Assembly: GCF_022179345.1 (NCBI RefSeq)
Contig: NZ_BPQR01000027.1
Coordinates: forward strand, 1 to 64,000
Direction of reading: 5' to 3'
Origin: Methylobacterium jeotgali
Lineage (GTDB): Bacteria > Pseudomonadota > Alphaproteobacteria > Rhizobiales > Beijerinckiaceae
Length of the DNA stretch: 64,000 nt
The translations under genes and the position numbers were made by a program. The notes under the pieces are model-generated. The model did not search any database, had not been told where the DNA came from, and saw only the letters and a list, made by a program, of their open reading frames with translations. How positions within the stretch are numbered: the first letter of the stretch is position 1; every line of letters begins with the position of its first letter. Shown here piece by piece: positions 1 through 7,822 of the stretch.

Positions 1-182
1 CCGCCGCGTTCGGGCGGGCGGATCACCCACGTCTTCGAGCCCGAGGCACGCACGCGCAGGCCGAGCCCGCGGACCTCCGCGTCCCAGACCGTGCGTTCGC
101 CCTGCCCCGGCTCCACGCGAGCGTCGGTGACGGCCTGGCGCGTCAGCTTGACCACGTTCTCGGTGAGCGCACGGCGCGCCAT
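1..182 (-). CDS. Tyrosine-type integrase, N-terminal fragment (continues past the left edge)
   Basis: The reverse strand reads from ATG at 182 through 60 open codons to the window edge, so the C-terminal catalytic part is not visible. The N terminus matches the arm-DNA-binding (DUF4102-like) domain of phage and island integrases: an opening with ALTENVVKLT followed by VWDAEVRGLGLRV and SGSKTWVI. In this family the domain binds arm sites while the missing C-terminal domain, with its R-H-R-Y residues, recombines attP with a tRNA gene. A ribosome binding site (gaggt) lies six bases before the ATG. Its start lies about 160 bp from a duplicated tRNA-His 3' end, which supports an island or prophage integrase rather than a chromosomal Xer protein. 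Whether the whole gene is intact cannot be judged. Confidence 0.8.
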   Translation of the reverse strand, partial: MARRALTENVVKLTRQAVTDARVEPGQGERTVWDAEVRGLGLRVRASGSKTWVIRPPERG

Positions 183-196
183 TCAGACCTCGTCCC

Positions 197-217
197 CGGG
201 GGTGCAGCGGGGGTGCA
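197..217. repeat. Tandem 10-bp direct repeats upstream of the integrase
   Basis: The decamer cgggggtgca occurs at 197-206 and again at 208-217, an 11-bp period that puts both copies on nearly the same face of the helix. They lie just upstream of the integrase start and between it and the tRNA-His remnant. By position they may be arm-type integrase binding sites or an operator for the integrase promoter. The repeat is seen directly; the role is inference. Confidence 0.45.
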
Positions 218-342
218 ATCAGACGAAACTCGTGGTCGGGCGTGGGCCGACGTGGTCTCCGGCGTCTGGTTGTACCCCTAGTTTCCGCTGTACGTTCTGG
301 GGAGCAAAGCCCGAGGTTGTCAATCGTGGGCCGCCCCCGCAA

Positions 343-392
343 CCAGATTGTGGATCTGGGGGTCCCCCGTTCGAGCCGGGGCGGTGGTACCA
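343..392 (+). other. attR-like duplicate of the 3' part of tRNA-His (GTG anticodon)
   Basis: Bases 343-359 form an anticodon arm (stem CCAGA/TCTGG) with loop TTGTGGA, anticodon GTG for histidine. Variable bases GGGTC follow, then a T arm at 365-381 (CCCCG TTCGAGC CGGGG), an acceptor 3' strand CGGTGGT at 382-388, discriminator A389 and CCA 390-392. No matching acceptor 5' strand (ACCACCG) or D arm lies upstream, so this is a truncated copy. A73 fits the unusual alphaproteobacterial tRNA-His, which lacks the extra G at -1. With the integrase reading away on the left and ordinary chromosome on the right, this is the far attachment site of an element inserted in tRNA-His; the intact gene should lie at the element's other end, left of the window. 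Confidence 0.8.
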
Positions 393-605
393 TTCCTGTC
401 GATCCTCCTCTCACGGCCGAGCCGCTCGGACGATCCGGGCCGGTAGGCGGCATGCCGTTCGAGACGATCGCCTCCTCCGAACTGGAACGACGCGGACCGT
501 GATCGCCGCCGAGCGGCGTTGCGCCGCGGCCCGCCTCGGCGGTCGGCCTGGCCGCGCCCGCTATCTCCCCATTCTCGGGCGGCTCCTCGTCCCGGAGGGG
601 CTCTC
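393..605. other. Intergenic DNA between attR and the first chromosomal gene
   Basis: This stretch joins the element edge to the HAD hydrolase gene. Reading frames exist in several phases, as is usual at this GC content, but none has a convincing start or recognisable protein. The only clear signal is the ggagggg ribosome binding site at 594-600 serving the GTG start at 606. Confidence 0.5.
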
Positions 606-1280
606 GTGCGCGCAGTGATCTTCGACATCGACGGCACGCTCCTCGACAGCGTCGGCCTGCACGCGCGGGCCTGGGTCGAGGCCTTCGCGCATTTCGGCGT
701 GGAGACGGATTTCGACGTTGTCCGCCGCCAGATCGGCAAGGGCGGCGACGAGCTGATGCCGGTGTTCCTCCCGCCCGAGCGCGTCGAGCGGGAGGGGAAG
801 ACCATCGAGGCCTACCGCTCCGGCCTGTTCAAGCGCGAATACCTTCCTCACGTGAAGCCGTTCCCCGGCGTGCGCGCCCTGTTCGAGCACATCCGCGCGG
901 CCGGTCTCACGATCGCGCTGGCCTCCTCCGGCAAGCGCGACGAGGTCGAGCATTATCAGGAGATCCTCGGCATCGGCGACCTCGTGGACGTCGCCACCTC
1001 CGCGGACGACGCCGAGCGCTCGAAGCCGCACCCAGACATCTTCGAGGCGGCGCTGAGGAAGCTCGCGCCGATCGGCAAGGACGCCATCGTGGCGATCGGC
1101 GACACGCCCTACGACGCGCAGGCCGCGGGCAAGGCGGGGCTCGCCACGATCGGCATGCTCTGCGGCGGCTTCCCCGAGGCCGATCTCAGCGCCGCCGGCT
1201 GCATCGCGATCTACCGTGATCCGCAGGACCTGCTCGACGGGCTCGACCGCTCGCCGCTGGGGGAACGATCGTCCCGCTGA
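606..1280 (+). CDS. HAD-superfamily phosphatase (phosphoglycolate phosphatase / beta-phosphoglucomutase type)
   Basis: The 224-residue protein is a cytosolic HAD hydrolase. Motif I is at residues 7-11 (DIDGT, nucleophile D7 and acid D9), motif II is the Ser in ALASSGK near residue 100, motif III is the Lys in SKPHPD and motif IV is GDTPYD. A helical cap of about 70 residues sits between motifs I and II, as in subclass I phosphatases. I chose the GTG at 606 because a strong ggagggg lies just upstream and DIDGT then falls at the N terminus; an upstream ATG at 519 would add 29 low-complexity residues. The substrate cannot be read from sequence. It is the first ordinary chromosomal gene after the tRNA-His junction. 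Confidence 0.85.
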   Translation: MRAVIFDIDGTLLDSVGLHARAWVEAFAHFGVETDFDVVRRQIGKGGDELMPVFLPPERVEREGKTIEAYRSGLFKREYLPHVKPFPGVRALFEHIRAAGLTIALASSGKRDEVEHYQEILGIGDLVDVATSADDAERSKPHPDIFEAALRKLAPIGKDAIVAIGDTPYDAQAAGKAGLATIGMLCGGFPEADLSAAGCIAIYRDPQDLLDGLDRSPLGERSSR

Positions 1281-1329
1281 TCGATTCTCCGCTCACCTCC
1301 CGAGACGACGGACGAGCCGAGGCCGAGCC

Positions 1330-1698
1330 ATGGACGATGATCGCGTGTGGTCCTTCGAGAAGAGCCTCTGGACCGGCGGGGCGGACCACTACCGCGCGCT
1401 CGTCGACGAGGAATGCCTGATGGTGCTGCCGCAGCCGCCCTTCGTACTGAGCGGGTCGCAGGCGATCGAAGCCGTCGCGGACACCCCGCGCTGGTCCGAG
1501 GTCGAGATCGCCAAGGGCCGGATCGCCCGGCCCCAGGAGGGCCTGATCGTCATCGCCTACCACGCCAAGGCGTCGCGCGACGGCGAGACCTACGAGGCGC
1601 ACTGCACCTCGACCTACCGCCGCCTGGAGCACGACAAGTGGCGTGTCGTGCAGCACCAGCAGACCCCGCCGCTGACCTCCTCGGCCTCGAAGAGCTGA
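1330..1698 (+). CDS. SnoaL/DUF4440-like (NTF2-fold) protein
   Basis: The 122-residue protein has the short alpha-plus-beta pattern of the NTF2-like/DUF4440 family: an N-terminal helix (VWSFEKSLWTGGADHYRALV), a buried-strand segment, and a C-terminal strand pair ending YRRLEHDKWRVVQHQQTPP. Members are small pocket proteins, some enzymes and some ligand-binding, and the function here is unknown. The ATG at 1330 is preceded by gccgag and gives the compact family length; earlier in-frame starts add unrelated residues. It begins 49 bp after the HAD gene and may share its transcript. Confidence 0.7.
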   Translation: MDDDRVWSFEKSLWTGGADHYRALVDEECLMVLPQPPFVLSGSQAIEAVADTPRWSEVEIAKGRIARPQEGLIVIAYHAKASRDGETYEAHCTSTYRRLEHDKWRVVQHQQTPPLTSSASKS

Positions 1699-1835
1699 TC
1701 CGGGCTGTATCCGCCTGCGTCGTGTCCGGCGGTTCCCGCGAGACCGTCGGGACGAGCCTGTCTCGTTAACCTTTCGTCAACCATGCCCCGCCAAGTCTCG
1801 CCGCACGGGCAGGTCTCGCCCCGCGGGAGAGGCTC

Positions 1836-2054
1836 ATGAAGCGGCACAGGGATTTCGACCGGCTCTCCGAGGCGCAGATCGCTGCCGGCGCCGTCACCGC
1901 GCGGGCGGTGGACGGCCGGGCGCAGGGCCGGCTCGCCGCGCCGCGCTCCGTCGGCGAGCTCCTCGCCTCGATCGAGCACGTGGCCGAGGCTGCGACCGGC
2001 GAGCGCAGCTTCCTGCATCTCAAGACCGGCACCGGCACGGGCCGCGGCCGCTGA
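1836..2054 (+). CDS. Small hypothetical protein, 72 residues
   Basis: The protein starts MKRHRDFDRLSEAQIAAGAV, has a predicted helix around VGELLASIEHVAEAATGE and ends in a TGTGTGRGR tail. There is no signal peptide or membrane segment, so it is probably cytosolic, and I recognise no family. A good ribosome binding site (gggagagg) stands four bases before the ATG, and the codons have the G/C third-base bias of true genes here. Immediately upstream two similar blocks, aagtctcgccgcacggg and ggtctcgccccgcggg, repeat imperfectly. The 137 bp before it and 139 bp after it show no other gene. Confidence 0.55.
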   Translation: MKRHRDFDRLSEAQIAAGAVTARAVDGRAQGRLAAPRSVGELLASIEHVAEAATGERSFLHLKTGTGTGRGR

Positions 2055-2193
2055 GAATCGCCTGCCGCCCGGCGGCGCGCGTCGCCGACCGCAGGCGCTC
2101 CCGCACTCCTGAGCCGTCCTGCCCGCTCGCCCCGGCCGCGCGGAGCCTGTAAGGCCGCCGCGACGCATCCCGCGTCGTGCCGAGACAGATCGA

Positions 2194-4371
2194 GTGACGC
2201 AGCCGCGCCCCCGGCTTCCCTCTCCCCTCGCCCCCTGGCGGGGGCTCCGGCGCGGCCTGCGCCTCCTCGTCTCCCGGCTGCCGGGCGCGGCGGCGGCCCG
2301 CAAGGGACCCTTCGTCGGCGCCCTCGACGGGTTGCAGGGGGGCGTCGCCACGGGCTGGGCCTGGGATCCGCTCCGGCCCGGTCATCCCCCGACCGTCGAG
2401 TTCCTCGTCGATGGTCGCGTGCTGCGGCGGGTGCGGGCGGAGCTGCCCCGGGAGGACGTGGCGGCGGCGGGCTACGGGGACGGCCGCGCCGGCTTCTTCG
2501 CCGAACTGCCCCCCGACCTCTTCGCGCGGGGCGCCGTCGAGGTCCGCGCCCGGCTCGCCGGATCGAACTGGGAGCTGTCCGGCTCGCCTCGCACCGAGCG
2601 TCTCGGCGCCGACTGGCAGCGCCGGCTCGCACGAGGCGACCGGGTTCGGGGCGCCTTCCGCGCGTGGCTCGCCCGGCGCCTCGCTCGCGCCGTCGCGGGG
2701 CGGGTCTTGAGCCTCGTCGTGCCCGTCCACGACACGCCGCCGGACTGGCTGCGGGAGTGTCTCGACAGCGTCCTCGCCCAATGGTGCCCGGCCTGGGAGC
2801 TGGTCTGCGTCGACGATGCCTCGGCGAACCCGGAGACCCGCGCGGTTCTCGCCGACTACGCCGCCCGCGACCCCCGCATCCGATGCCTGCGCAACGAGAC
2901 CAATCTCGGCATCGCCAGGAGCGTGAACCGGGGGATCGCGGCGGCCGCCGGCACCCACATCGCCTTCCTCGACCACGACGACGCGCTCGAGCCCGACGCG
3001 GTGTTCCACCTGCTGCGCGCGGCGGGGCCGGTGAGGGGGCTCGGCGCCGGGCTCGTCTACGCCGACGAGGTGCTCACCGGCCCCGACCTGTCGCAGCTGA
3101 TCCGCCCGCAGCTGCGGCCGGCCTGGTCCTGGGACTACTATCTCTGCCACCCCTACTTCGTGCATCCGGTCTGCGTGGAGGCGGGGCTCGCCCGGGCGGT
3201 CGGCGGCTGGGACGAGGGCATGGACATCTCCGGCGACGTCGATTTCGTCCTCCGGGTGGCTGAGCGTGCGGAAAGAATCGCCCACGTGCCGGCGATCCTC
3301 TACCGCTGGCGCACCCACGAGAGCAGCACCGGACACCGCATGGCCGAGCGCGTCGAGGCGGCGACGGTGGTCGCCCTCGACCGCCACCTCGCGAGGCTCA
3401 GCCCCGGCGCGAAGGCGTCGGCGACCGGCCTGTTCAACTATTACCGTGCCGACTTTCCCGATCCGGGCGGCCGGGTGCTCGCGGTGATCCCGACCCGCGA
3501 CCGCCTCGACCTGCTCCGGCCCTGCATCGAGTCGCTGCGCGCCACGGCGCGCCCGGACGATCTCGACATCCTCGTCGTCGACCATCTCTCGCAGGACCCG
3601 GCGACGCGGGCCTGGCTCGCCGCCCCGCCGCCGGGCGTCGCGGTGCTGCGGGTGGAGGGTCCCTTCAACTACGCCGCGATCAACAACGCGGCCGTCGCCC
3701 ACGCGCGGGCGCGGCCCGGCGAGCTGCCGCCCTTCCTGCTCTTCGCCAACAACGACATCGAGGCGCGGGAGCCCGGCTGGCTGGAGCGGATGCGCGCGCT
3801 CGCCGGCCGGCCCGAGGTCGGCGCGGTCGGCGCCACCCTGCTCTACCCCGGCGGCACGGTGCAGCATTCGGGCGTGCTCGCCGGTGTTAACGGCCCGGCC
3901 GAGCATGCCCACAAGTTCGTGCCCTTCCGGGACAGGTCGGGCGCGCGACGGCCGGGACCGCTCGGCGGGCTCGTCGCCACCCGCGACTATTCCGCCGTCA
4001 CCGCCGCCTGCCTGATGCTGCGCTCGGAGGTGTTCGAGCGGGTCGGCGGCTTCGACGCGCGCTTCGCCGTCGGCTTCAACGACACCGACCTCTGCCTGCG
4101 CATCCGCGAGGCGGGCCTGTCCGTCCTCAACGACGCCCAGAGCGTTCTCCTGCATCGCGAATCGGCGACGCGCCGGGCGGGCGATCTGAAGCATCCCGCC
4201 GACACCGCCCTGTTCCGGGAGCGCTGGGCGGCGCTGCTGGCGGAGGGCGACCCCTTCTACAGCCCGCTCATGGGCCGCGAGGGGCTCGACCACCAGGCCG
4301 CCCGCCTCGGGGTGAACTTCCCGCGGGCGCGGCTGCGTCCGGGGCCGTCGGCGGGCCGGATTGTGGCCTGA
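2194..4371 (+). CDS. Two-domain family 2 glycosyltransferase
   Basis: The 725-residue protein has an N-terminal beta-rich segment (about 30-135) often found before glycosyltransferases in this group, then two GT2 (GT-A fold) domains. The first spans about 172-330 with LSLVVPVHDT, DDAS near 207 and DHDD at 260. The second spans about 427-670 with VLAVIPTRD, NND at 519-521 and FDARFAVGFNDTDLCLR as the acceptor-side motif. No membrane segment is visible. It probably transfers sugars from nucleotide donors during surface polysaccharide or O-antigen assembly; donor and acceptor are unknown. The GTG start at 2194 is the first codon of the open frame that gives the family architecture; its ribosome binding site is weak. 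It stands alone, without a polysaccharide cluster. Confidence 0.85.
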   Translation: MTQPRPRLPSPLAPWRGLRRGLRLLVSRLPGAAAARKGPFVGALDGLQGGVATGWAWDPLRPGHPPTVEFLVDGRVLRRVRAELPREDVAAAGYGDGRAGFFAELPPDLFARGAVEVRARLAGSNWELSGSPRTERLGADWQRRLARGDRVRGAFRAWLARRLARAVAGRVLSLVVPVHDTPPDWLRECLDSVLAQWCPAWELVCVDDASANPETRAVLADYAARDPRIRCLRNETNLGIARSVNRGIAAAAGTHIAFLDHDDALEPDAVFHLLRAAGPVRGLGAGLVYADEVLTGPDLSQLIRPQLRPAWSWDYYLCHPYFVHPVCVEAGLARAVGGWDEGMDISGDVDFVLRVAERAERIAHVPAILYRWRTHESSTGHRMAERVEAATVVALDRHLARLSPGAKASATGLFNYYRADFPDPGGRVLAVIPTRDRLDLLRPCIESLRATARPDDLDILVVDHLSQDPATRAWLAAPPPGVAVLRVEGPFNYAAINNAAVAHARARPGELPPFLLFANNDIEAREPGWLERMRALAGRPEVGAVGATLLYPGGTVQHSGVLAGVNGPAEHAHKFVPFRDRSGARRPGPLGGLVATRDYSAVTAACLMLRSEVFERVGGFDARFAVGFNDTDLCLRIREAGLSVLNDAQSVLLHRESATRRAGDLKHPADTALFRERWAALLAEGDPFYSPLMGREGLDHQAARLGVNFPRARLRPGPSAGRIVA

Positions 4372-4506
4372 AAGTCACGCCGCCGCAGTTTCGGCATCCG
4401 ATGCCACAGGAAGACACGACCGTGGCCGTTTTGCCGCCACAAGCGCCGGGAAAACGGGAATCCTTAAAAGCGTCGTCCAGGACGCCCGCAGGAGACACAC
4501 ACCGCG

Positions 4507-5646
4507 ATGCAGGGCCGCCGTATCGGAACTCTGAGGTCTGCCTCCGCTCCGCGCCGCGCCGGTTCGGACCGCGACGTCATCGCCGCGTCCTCCTCGGTCG
4601 CCCGCGACCATGGCAGCCGCCCGGCGCTCGCCCGCTCGTTCCTCTCGGTCGTCCTCATCGCCGGCGGCGTCAGCGCCGTCCTGCTCGGCTCCGGCACCGA
4701 CCTCGCCCGGATCGGCCTCGAGAAGGCGGTGCCCGCCGCCCATGCCGCGACCGAGGTCGCCATGCCGGCGCCGCGCCTGCGCACCGCCGCGCTGCCCGCC
4801 CCCGAGGCGCCCGCGCCCGTGCTGAAGGCGGCCGCCGCCTTCTCCCCGGTCCACGATCTCGACACCGATCTCGGCTCCAACGCCGTCGACCGGGTCTCCT
4901 ACGACTACCTGCTCTCCGAGAGCGCGCTCGGCGACCCCAACGACATCCTCGAGTTCGGCCCGATGAAGATCCGGCGCCACCTCGTGCAGAAGATCGTGCG
5001 CGCCGCTCAGGCCGTGCAGACCGATCCGGTGCTGCTGATGGCGGTGGCCGACAAGGAATCGAGCTTTAAGACCGAGGTCCAGGCCAAGACCTCCTCGGCG
5101 ACCGGACTGTTCCAGTTCATCGAGCGCACCTGGCTCGGCGTGGTGCGCGACTTCGGCGCCAAGTACGGCCTCGCCCAGGACGCCGCCCTCGTCACCGCCG
5201 ACGCCAACGACCGGCCGGTCGTGGCCGACCCTGCGGAGCGCGCTCGCATCCTCGAACTGCGCCGCGACCCCTACCTCTCGGCGCTGATGGCCGGCGAGAT
5301 GCTCAAGCGCGACGCCGCCCGCATCGCGCTGCGCATCGGCCGCGAGCTGAGCCTCGGCGAGGTCTACCTCGCCCACTTCCTCGGCCCCGACGACGCCGAG
5401 GGCTTCCTGACCAAGGTCGCCGACAAGCCCAAGGCCGCCGCCGCCCAGCTCCTGCCGGGGCCGGCGCGGGCGAACCGCGCGATCTTCTTCGCTGCCGGCC
5501 ACGGCCGCCGCAAGAAGCCCGTCAGCCTCTCCGTCGCCGAGGTCCACGGGAAGTTCGAGGCGATGATGAGCACCCGCGGCGAGCGCTACCGCGACGTGCG
5601 CACCGTCTCCGGCATGCTCGCCTATGCCGAGGCCGGCGCCGAGTGA
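4507..5646 (+). CDS. Lytic transglycosylase-like protein with SLT domain
   Basis: The 379-residue protein has a basic N terminus, a hydrophobic segment at about 39-60 (signal anchor), an Ala/Pro-rich spacer and an SLT (lysozyme-like) domain from about 158 to 310. The domain has VLLMAVADKESSF, whose E184 fits the single catalytic Glu, then SATGLFQFIERTWL, the usual ESA-GLFQ pattern. Such enzymes cleave the glycan strands of peptidoglycan in the periplasm with formation of 1,6-anhydromuramic acid. An aggaga box precedes the ATG by about 12 bases. A Cys-free C-terminal part continues to YRDVRTVSGMLAYAEAGAE. Its neighbours include an L,D-transpeptidase, so this stretch leans towards wall remodelling. 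Confidence 0.85.
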   Translation: MQGRRIGTLRSASAPRRAGSDRDVIAASSSVARDHGSRPALARSFLSVVLIAGGVSAVLLGSGTDLARIGLEKAVPAAHAATEVAMPAPRLRTAALPAPEAPAPVLKAAAAFSPVHDLDTDLGSNAVDRVSYDYLLSESALGDPNDILEFGPMKIRRHLVQKIVRAAQAVQTDPVLLMAVADKESSFKTEVQAKTSSATGLFQFIERTWLGVVRDFGAKYGLAQDAALVTADANDRPVVADPAERARILELRRDPYLSALMAGEMLKRDAARIALRIGRELSLGEVYLAHFLGPDDAEGFLTKVADKPKAAAAQLLPGPARANRAIFFAAGHGRRKKPVSLSVAEVHGKFEAMMSTRGERYRDVRTVSGMLAYAEAGAE

Positions 5647-5673
5647 CGCGGCGGGACCCGGCGTAATCCCGTT

Positions 5674-5701
5674 CCCGCCTCCTTCCGGCAAGGGGGGCGG
5701 G
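5674..5701 (+). terminator. Hairpin after the transglycosylase gene
   Basis: The arms cccgcctcctt (5674-5684) and aaggggggcggg (5690-5701) pair with one imperfection around a five-base loop. No T-run follows, so it is a weak intrinsic terminator or simply a stable RNA end. Confidence 0.35.
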
Positions 5702-5824
5702 CGCAAATCGGCCCCGCCGCCGCAACTGAGCGCCGCCTCACGACTTTTCACAGGGCATCCATCACGCCCCGGAGCCGCGGCGCGCTTGCGCCCGGCGCCG
5801 GTGGCGCAGCGAAGAGGCAGCCCT

Positions 5825-6439
5825 GTGAACCAGTCGCGTCGGGACGGAGGACCGGATGACGAGCGCGCGCTCCGGCCCGCGCGCTCCGAGACCCTGACGC
5901 CCGGCATCCCCCTCGACCAGATCGGCGAGACGCTGGCCTCCTTCTACGATTCGCTCATCTCCGAGGGCCTGCCCGAGCATCTCGCCGGCCTCGTGCACCG
6001 GGTCCGCCAGCAGGGTGCATCGCCCGCAGCCGGCGAAGGCTGCGCCCGCGCCGCGCCGACCGGGACCCGCCTCGCCCTCGTGGTCGAGGACGACGCCGAC
6101 CTGCGCGCGCTTGCCGAGAGCCTCCTCTCCGAGACCGAGCTGGAGCCCGTGACCTGCGACAGCGCCGAGGCGGCCCTCGGCGTGCTCCAGGCGCGGGGTA
6201 ACGACGTCGTCCTCGTCTTCGCCGACGTGCGGCTCGCCGGCGAGATGGACGGGCTCCAGCTCGCCCACGCCGTCGCGACCCTGTGGCCGCAGGCGCGGCT
6301 CGTCGTGACCTCGGGCCGCTACGCCGGCCGTCCGGCGCTGCCGGACAACGCCGTGTTCATCGCCAAGCCCTGGCGGCCGGCGGACGTGCTGGTCGAGGCC
6401 GAGCGGGCGGCCACCGAGCCGCCCCCTCTCCTGCCCTGA
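5825..6439 (+). CDS. NepR-like segment fused to a response-regulator receiver domain
   Basis: The 204-residue protein has two parts. Residues 28-63 (LDQIGETLASFYDSLISEGL and on to HLAGLVHRV) resemble NepR, the anti-sigma factor of the alphaproteobacterial general stress response. Residues 81-192 are a receiver domain with the acidic pocket at E88-D90, phospho-acceptor D134, T162/S163 and K181 in AKPW. No output domain follows. Normally NepR is a separate small protein that binds sigma EcfG and is titrated by phosphorylated PhyR, so a NepR-like helix pair on a receiver suggests a stress-signalling branch under phosphorylation control. The GTG at 5825 was chosen since earlier starts add a disordered Pro-rich lead. 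A purine-rich gaagaggcag precedes it. The NepR assignment is inference; the receiver is certain. Confidence 0.7.
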   Translation: MNQSRRDGGPDDERALRPARSETLTPGIPLDQIGETLASFYDSLISEGLPEHLAGLVHRVRQQGASPAAGEGCARAAPTGTRLALVVEDDADLRALAESLLSETELEPVTCDSAEAALGVLQARGNDVVLVFADVRLAGEMDGLQLAHAVATLWPQARLVVTSGRYAGRPALPDNAVFIAKPWRPADVLVEAERAATEPPPLLP

Positions 6440-6595
6440 GGCGACGGACGGCGCGATCCGGTGCGTCCCCGCACCGCGGCCAAGCGTGGCTGTTCTATGT
6501 ATTCGCCATCGCCAGCGAAATCGTCGGCTTCCACCGGAACCGGGACGCCACGCTCACGCTTGTATGGCAAAGGTTATTGCACAGGTAGGTCAGCC

Positions 6596-7255
6596 ATGAA
6601 GACCCTCGCCAGCGCCGTTGCCGGCTTCGCCGGGCTCTGCACTCTCGCCGCCACACCCGCTTTCGCGGTCTCTGCCTACGATCCCTTCGGCTCGGATGCC
6701 GAGGACTACTACGCCGAGCAGTCCCAGCCCTACGGCTACCAGGGCACGCCGAGCCCCGGCTACGCCCCCGGTTACGGCCAGGGCGTGCAGGCCGCGCCCC
6801 AGGCGCAGGTCCAGCCGATCCCCCGGGAGATCGTCGCCTTCAACGGCAACTACAAGCCGGGCACCATCGTCGTGGTGACGGCCGAGCGCCGGCTCTACTA
6901 CGTGCTGCCGAACGGCGAGGCGATCCGCTACGGCGTCGGCGTCGGCCGGCCGGGCTTCACCTGGTCGGGCGTCAAGACCGTCACCGCCAAGCGCGAGTGG
7001 CCGTCCTGGACGCCCCCGGCCGCGATGCTCGCCCGCCGCCCTGACCTGCCTCGCTACATGGCCGGCGGCATCGAGAACCCGCTCGGCGCCCGCGCCATGT
7101 ATATTGGCTCGACCGAGTACCGCATCCACGGCTCCAACGAGCCGGACACCATCGGCCAGGCGGTCTCCTCCGGCTGCATCCGCATGACCAACGAGGACGT
7201 GACCGACCTCTACGAGCGCGTGAAGGTCGGCGCCAAGGTCGTCGTCCTGAACTGA
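6596..7255 (+). CDS. L,D-transpeptidase (YkuD domain), exported
   Basis: The 219-residue protein opens with a signal peptide cut near ATPAFA (residues 17-22), then a Tyr/Gly/Pro-rich linker of about 50 residues and a YkuD catalytic domain. The catalytic motif is visible: H178 in YRIHGSNEP and C194 in SSGCIRM, followed by NEDVTDLYERV. These periplasmic enzymes form 3-3 cross-links in peptidoglycan or attach proteins to it, using an acyl-enzyme on the Cys. The ATG at 6596 gives the signal peptide; an earlier in-frame ATG at 6461 would bury it. Upstream, ttgcacaggtaggtcagcc contains a modest aggt ribosome site. A second, related enzyme is encoded at 22065-22589. Confidence 0.9.
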   Translation: MKTLASAVAGFAGLCTLAATPAFAVSAYDPFGSDAEDYYAEQSQPYGYQGTPSPGYAPGYGQGVQAAPQAQVQPIPREIVAFNGNYKPGTIVVVTAERRLYYVLPNGEAIRYGVGVGRPGFTWSGVKTVTAKREWPSWTPPAAMLARRPDLPRYMAGGIENPLGARAMYIGSTEYRIHGSNEPDTIGQAVSSGCIRMTNEDVTDLYERVKVGAKVVVLN

Positions 7256-7275
7256 GGCGACCGCACCGATCGGAA

Positions 7276-7313
7276 CGAAAGAGCCCCGCGACCGAGGTCG
7301 CGGGGCTCTTTCG
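7276..7313. terminator. Strong bidirectional intrinsic terminator
   Basis: A perfect 17-bp stem, cgaaagagccccgcgac (7276-7292) with gtcgcggggctctttcg (7297-7313), closes a cgag loop. The arms carry the A and T tracts, so it can stop transcripts from both the L,D-transpeptidase on the left and the minus-strand gene on the right. Confidence 0.9.
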
Positions 7314-7336
7314 CGTTTGGATGATGCGGTGGGGCC

Positions 7337-7669
7337 TTACGGCACCACGTGCCCGGCCGCCGTCTGCGGGCTGCTGAACGAGGCGATCGGCATGTCGCAG
7401 AAGCAGCGCGCCCCGAGGGGGCGGGCACCCGGCAGGGGACAGGAATAGGGCTGCGCGCCGCTGATGCCGTACTGGACGGCCTCGCAATTGTAGCCGACCG
7501 GGCGGCCGCGCGGCGGCGGCGGGCGGCGCACCGGGGCGTCGTAGTAGCCATCCGGCGGCGGGGGGCGGCCATAATCGTAGTACTGGGCGGTCGCCTCACC
7601 CGCCCCGGCGATCCCGAGGGCCAGGGTGAGGGCCGTCGCGGCCGTCAGGCCGCGCGTGAGTGAGCGCAT
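7337..7669 (-). CDS. Small exported Cys-containing protein, function unknown
   Basis: The 110-residue protein begins MRSLTRGLTAATALTLALGI, a clear signal peptide cut near EATAQ. The mature part is a Tyr/Pro/Arg-rich linker with RRPPPPRGRP and a C-terminal region with four cysteines (YNCEAVQ, YSCPLPG, CFCDMP), which could form disulfides in the periplasm. I recognise no named family. The start at 7669 is preferred to the ATG at 7738 because it makes the signal peptide N-terminal. It converges on the L,D-transpeptidase gene and shares its terminator. Confidence 0.7.
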   Translation of the reverse strand: MRSLTRGLTAATALTLALGIAGAGEATAQYYDYGRPPPPDGYYDAPVRRPPPPRGRPVGYNCEAVQYGISGAQPYSCPLPGARPLGARCFCDMPIASFSSPQTAAGHVVP

Positions 7670-7755
7670 CTCGGTCTTCCTCCGCAGGCGGCCCGCGCCC
7701 GCGACCGTGCGGGGCCTGATCCCGGCCATCCCCGGCAATGGCGGCGAAAACGAGA

Positions 7756-7788
7756 CGGCCCGCCCCGCTGAGGAAGCGGGACGGGCCG
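7756..7788 (-). terminator. Intrinsic terminator of the phasin gene
   Basis: The arms cggcccg-c-cccgct (7756-7769) and agcggg-a-cgggccg (7775-7788) form a long stem with one internal mismatch. On the minus strand it is followed by tctcgttttcgcc, a short T-run, and it lies about 35 bp past the phasin stop codon. Confidence 0.75.
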
Positions 7789-7822
7789 GAACGTGATCCT
7801 CCGAGACGGAGGACTTCGAGGA

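Noticed and set aside
318..392. Complete tRNA-His gene
   Set aside because: Anticodon and T arms and CCA are present, but no acceptor 5' strand or D arm matches upstream, so it is only the 3' part.
2020..4293. 757-residue minus-strand ORF opposite the glycosyltransferase
   Set aside because: It mirrors the codons of the plus-strand gene, is rich in Arg/Gly/Ala/Val without motifs, and has no ribosome site. Such shadow frames occur opposite nearly every gene here because of the high GC.
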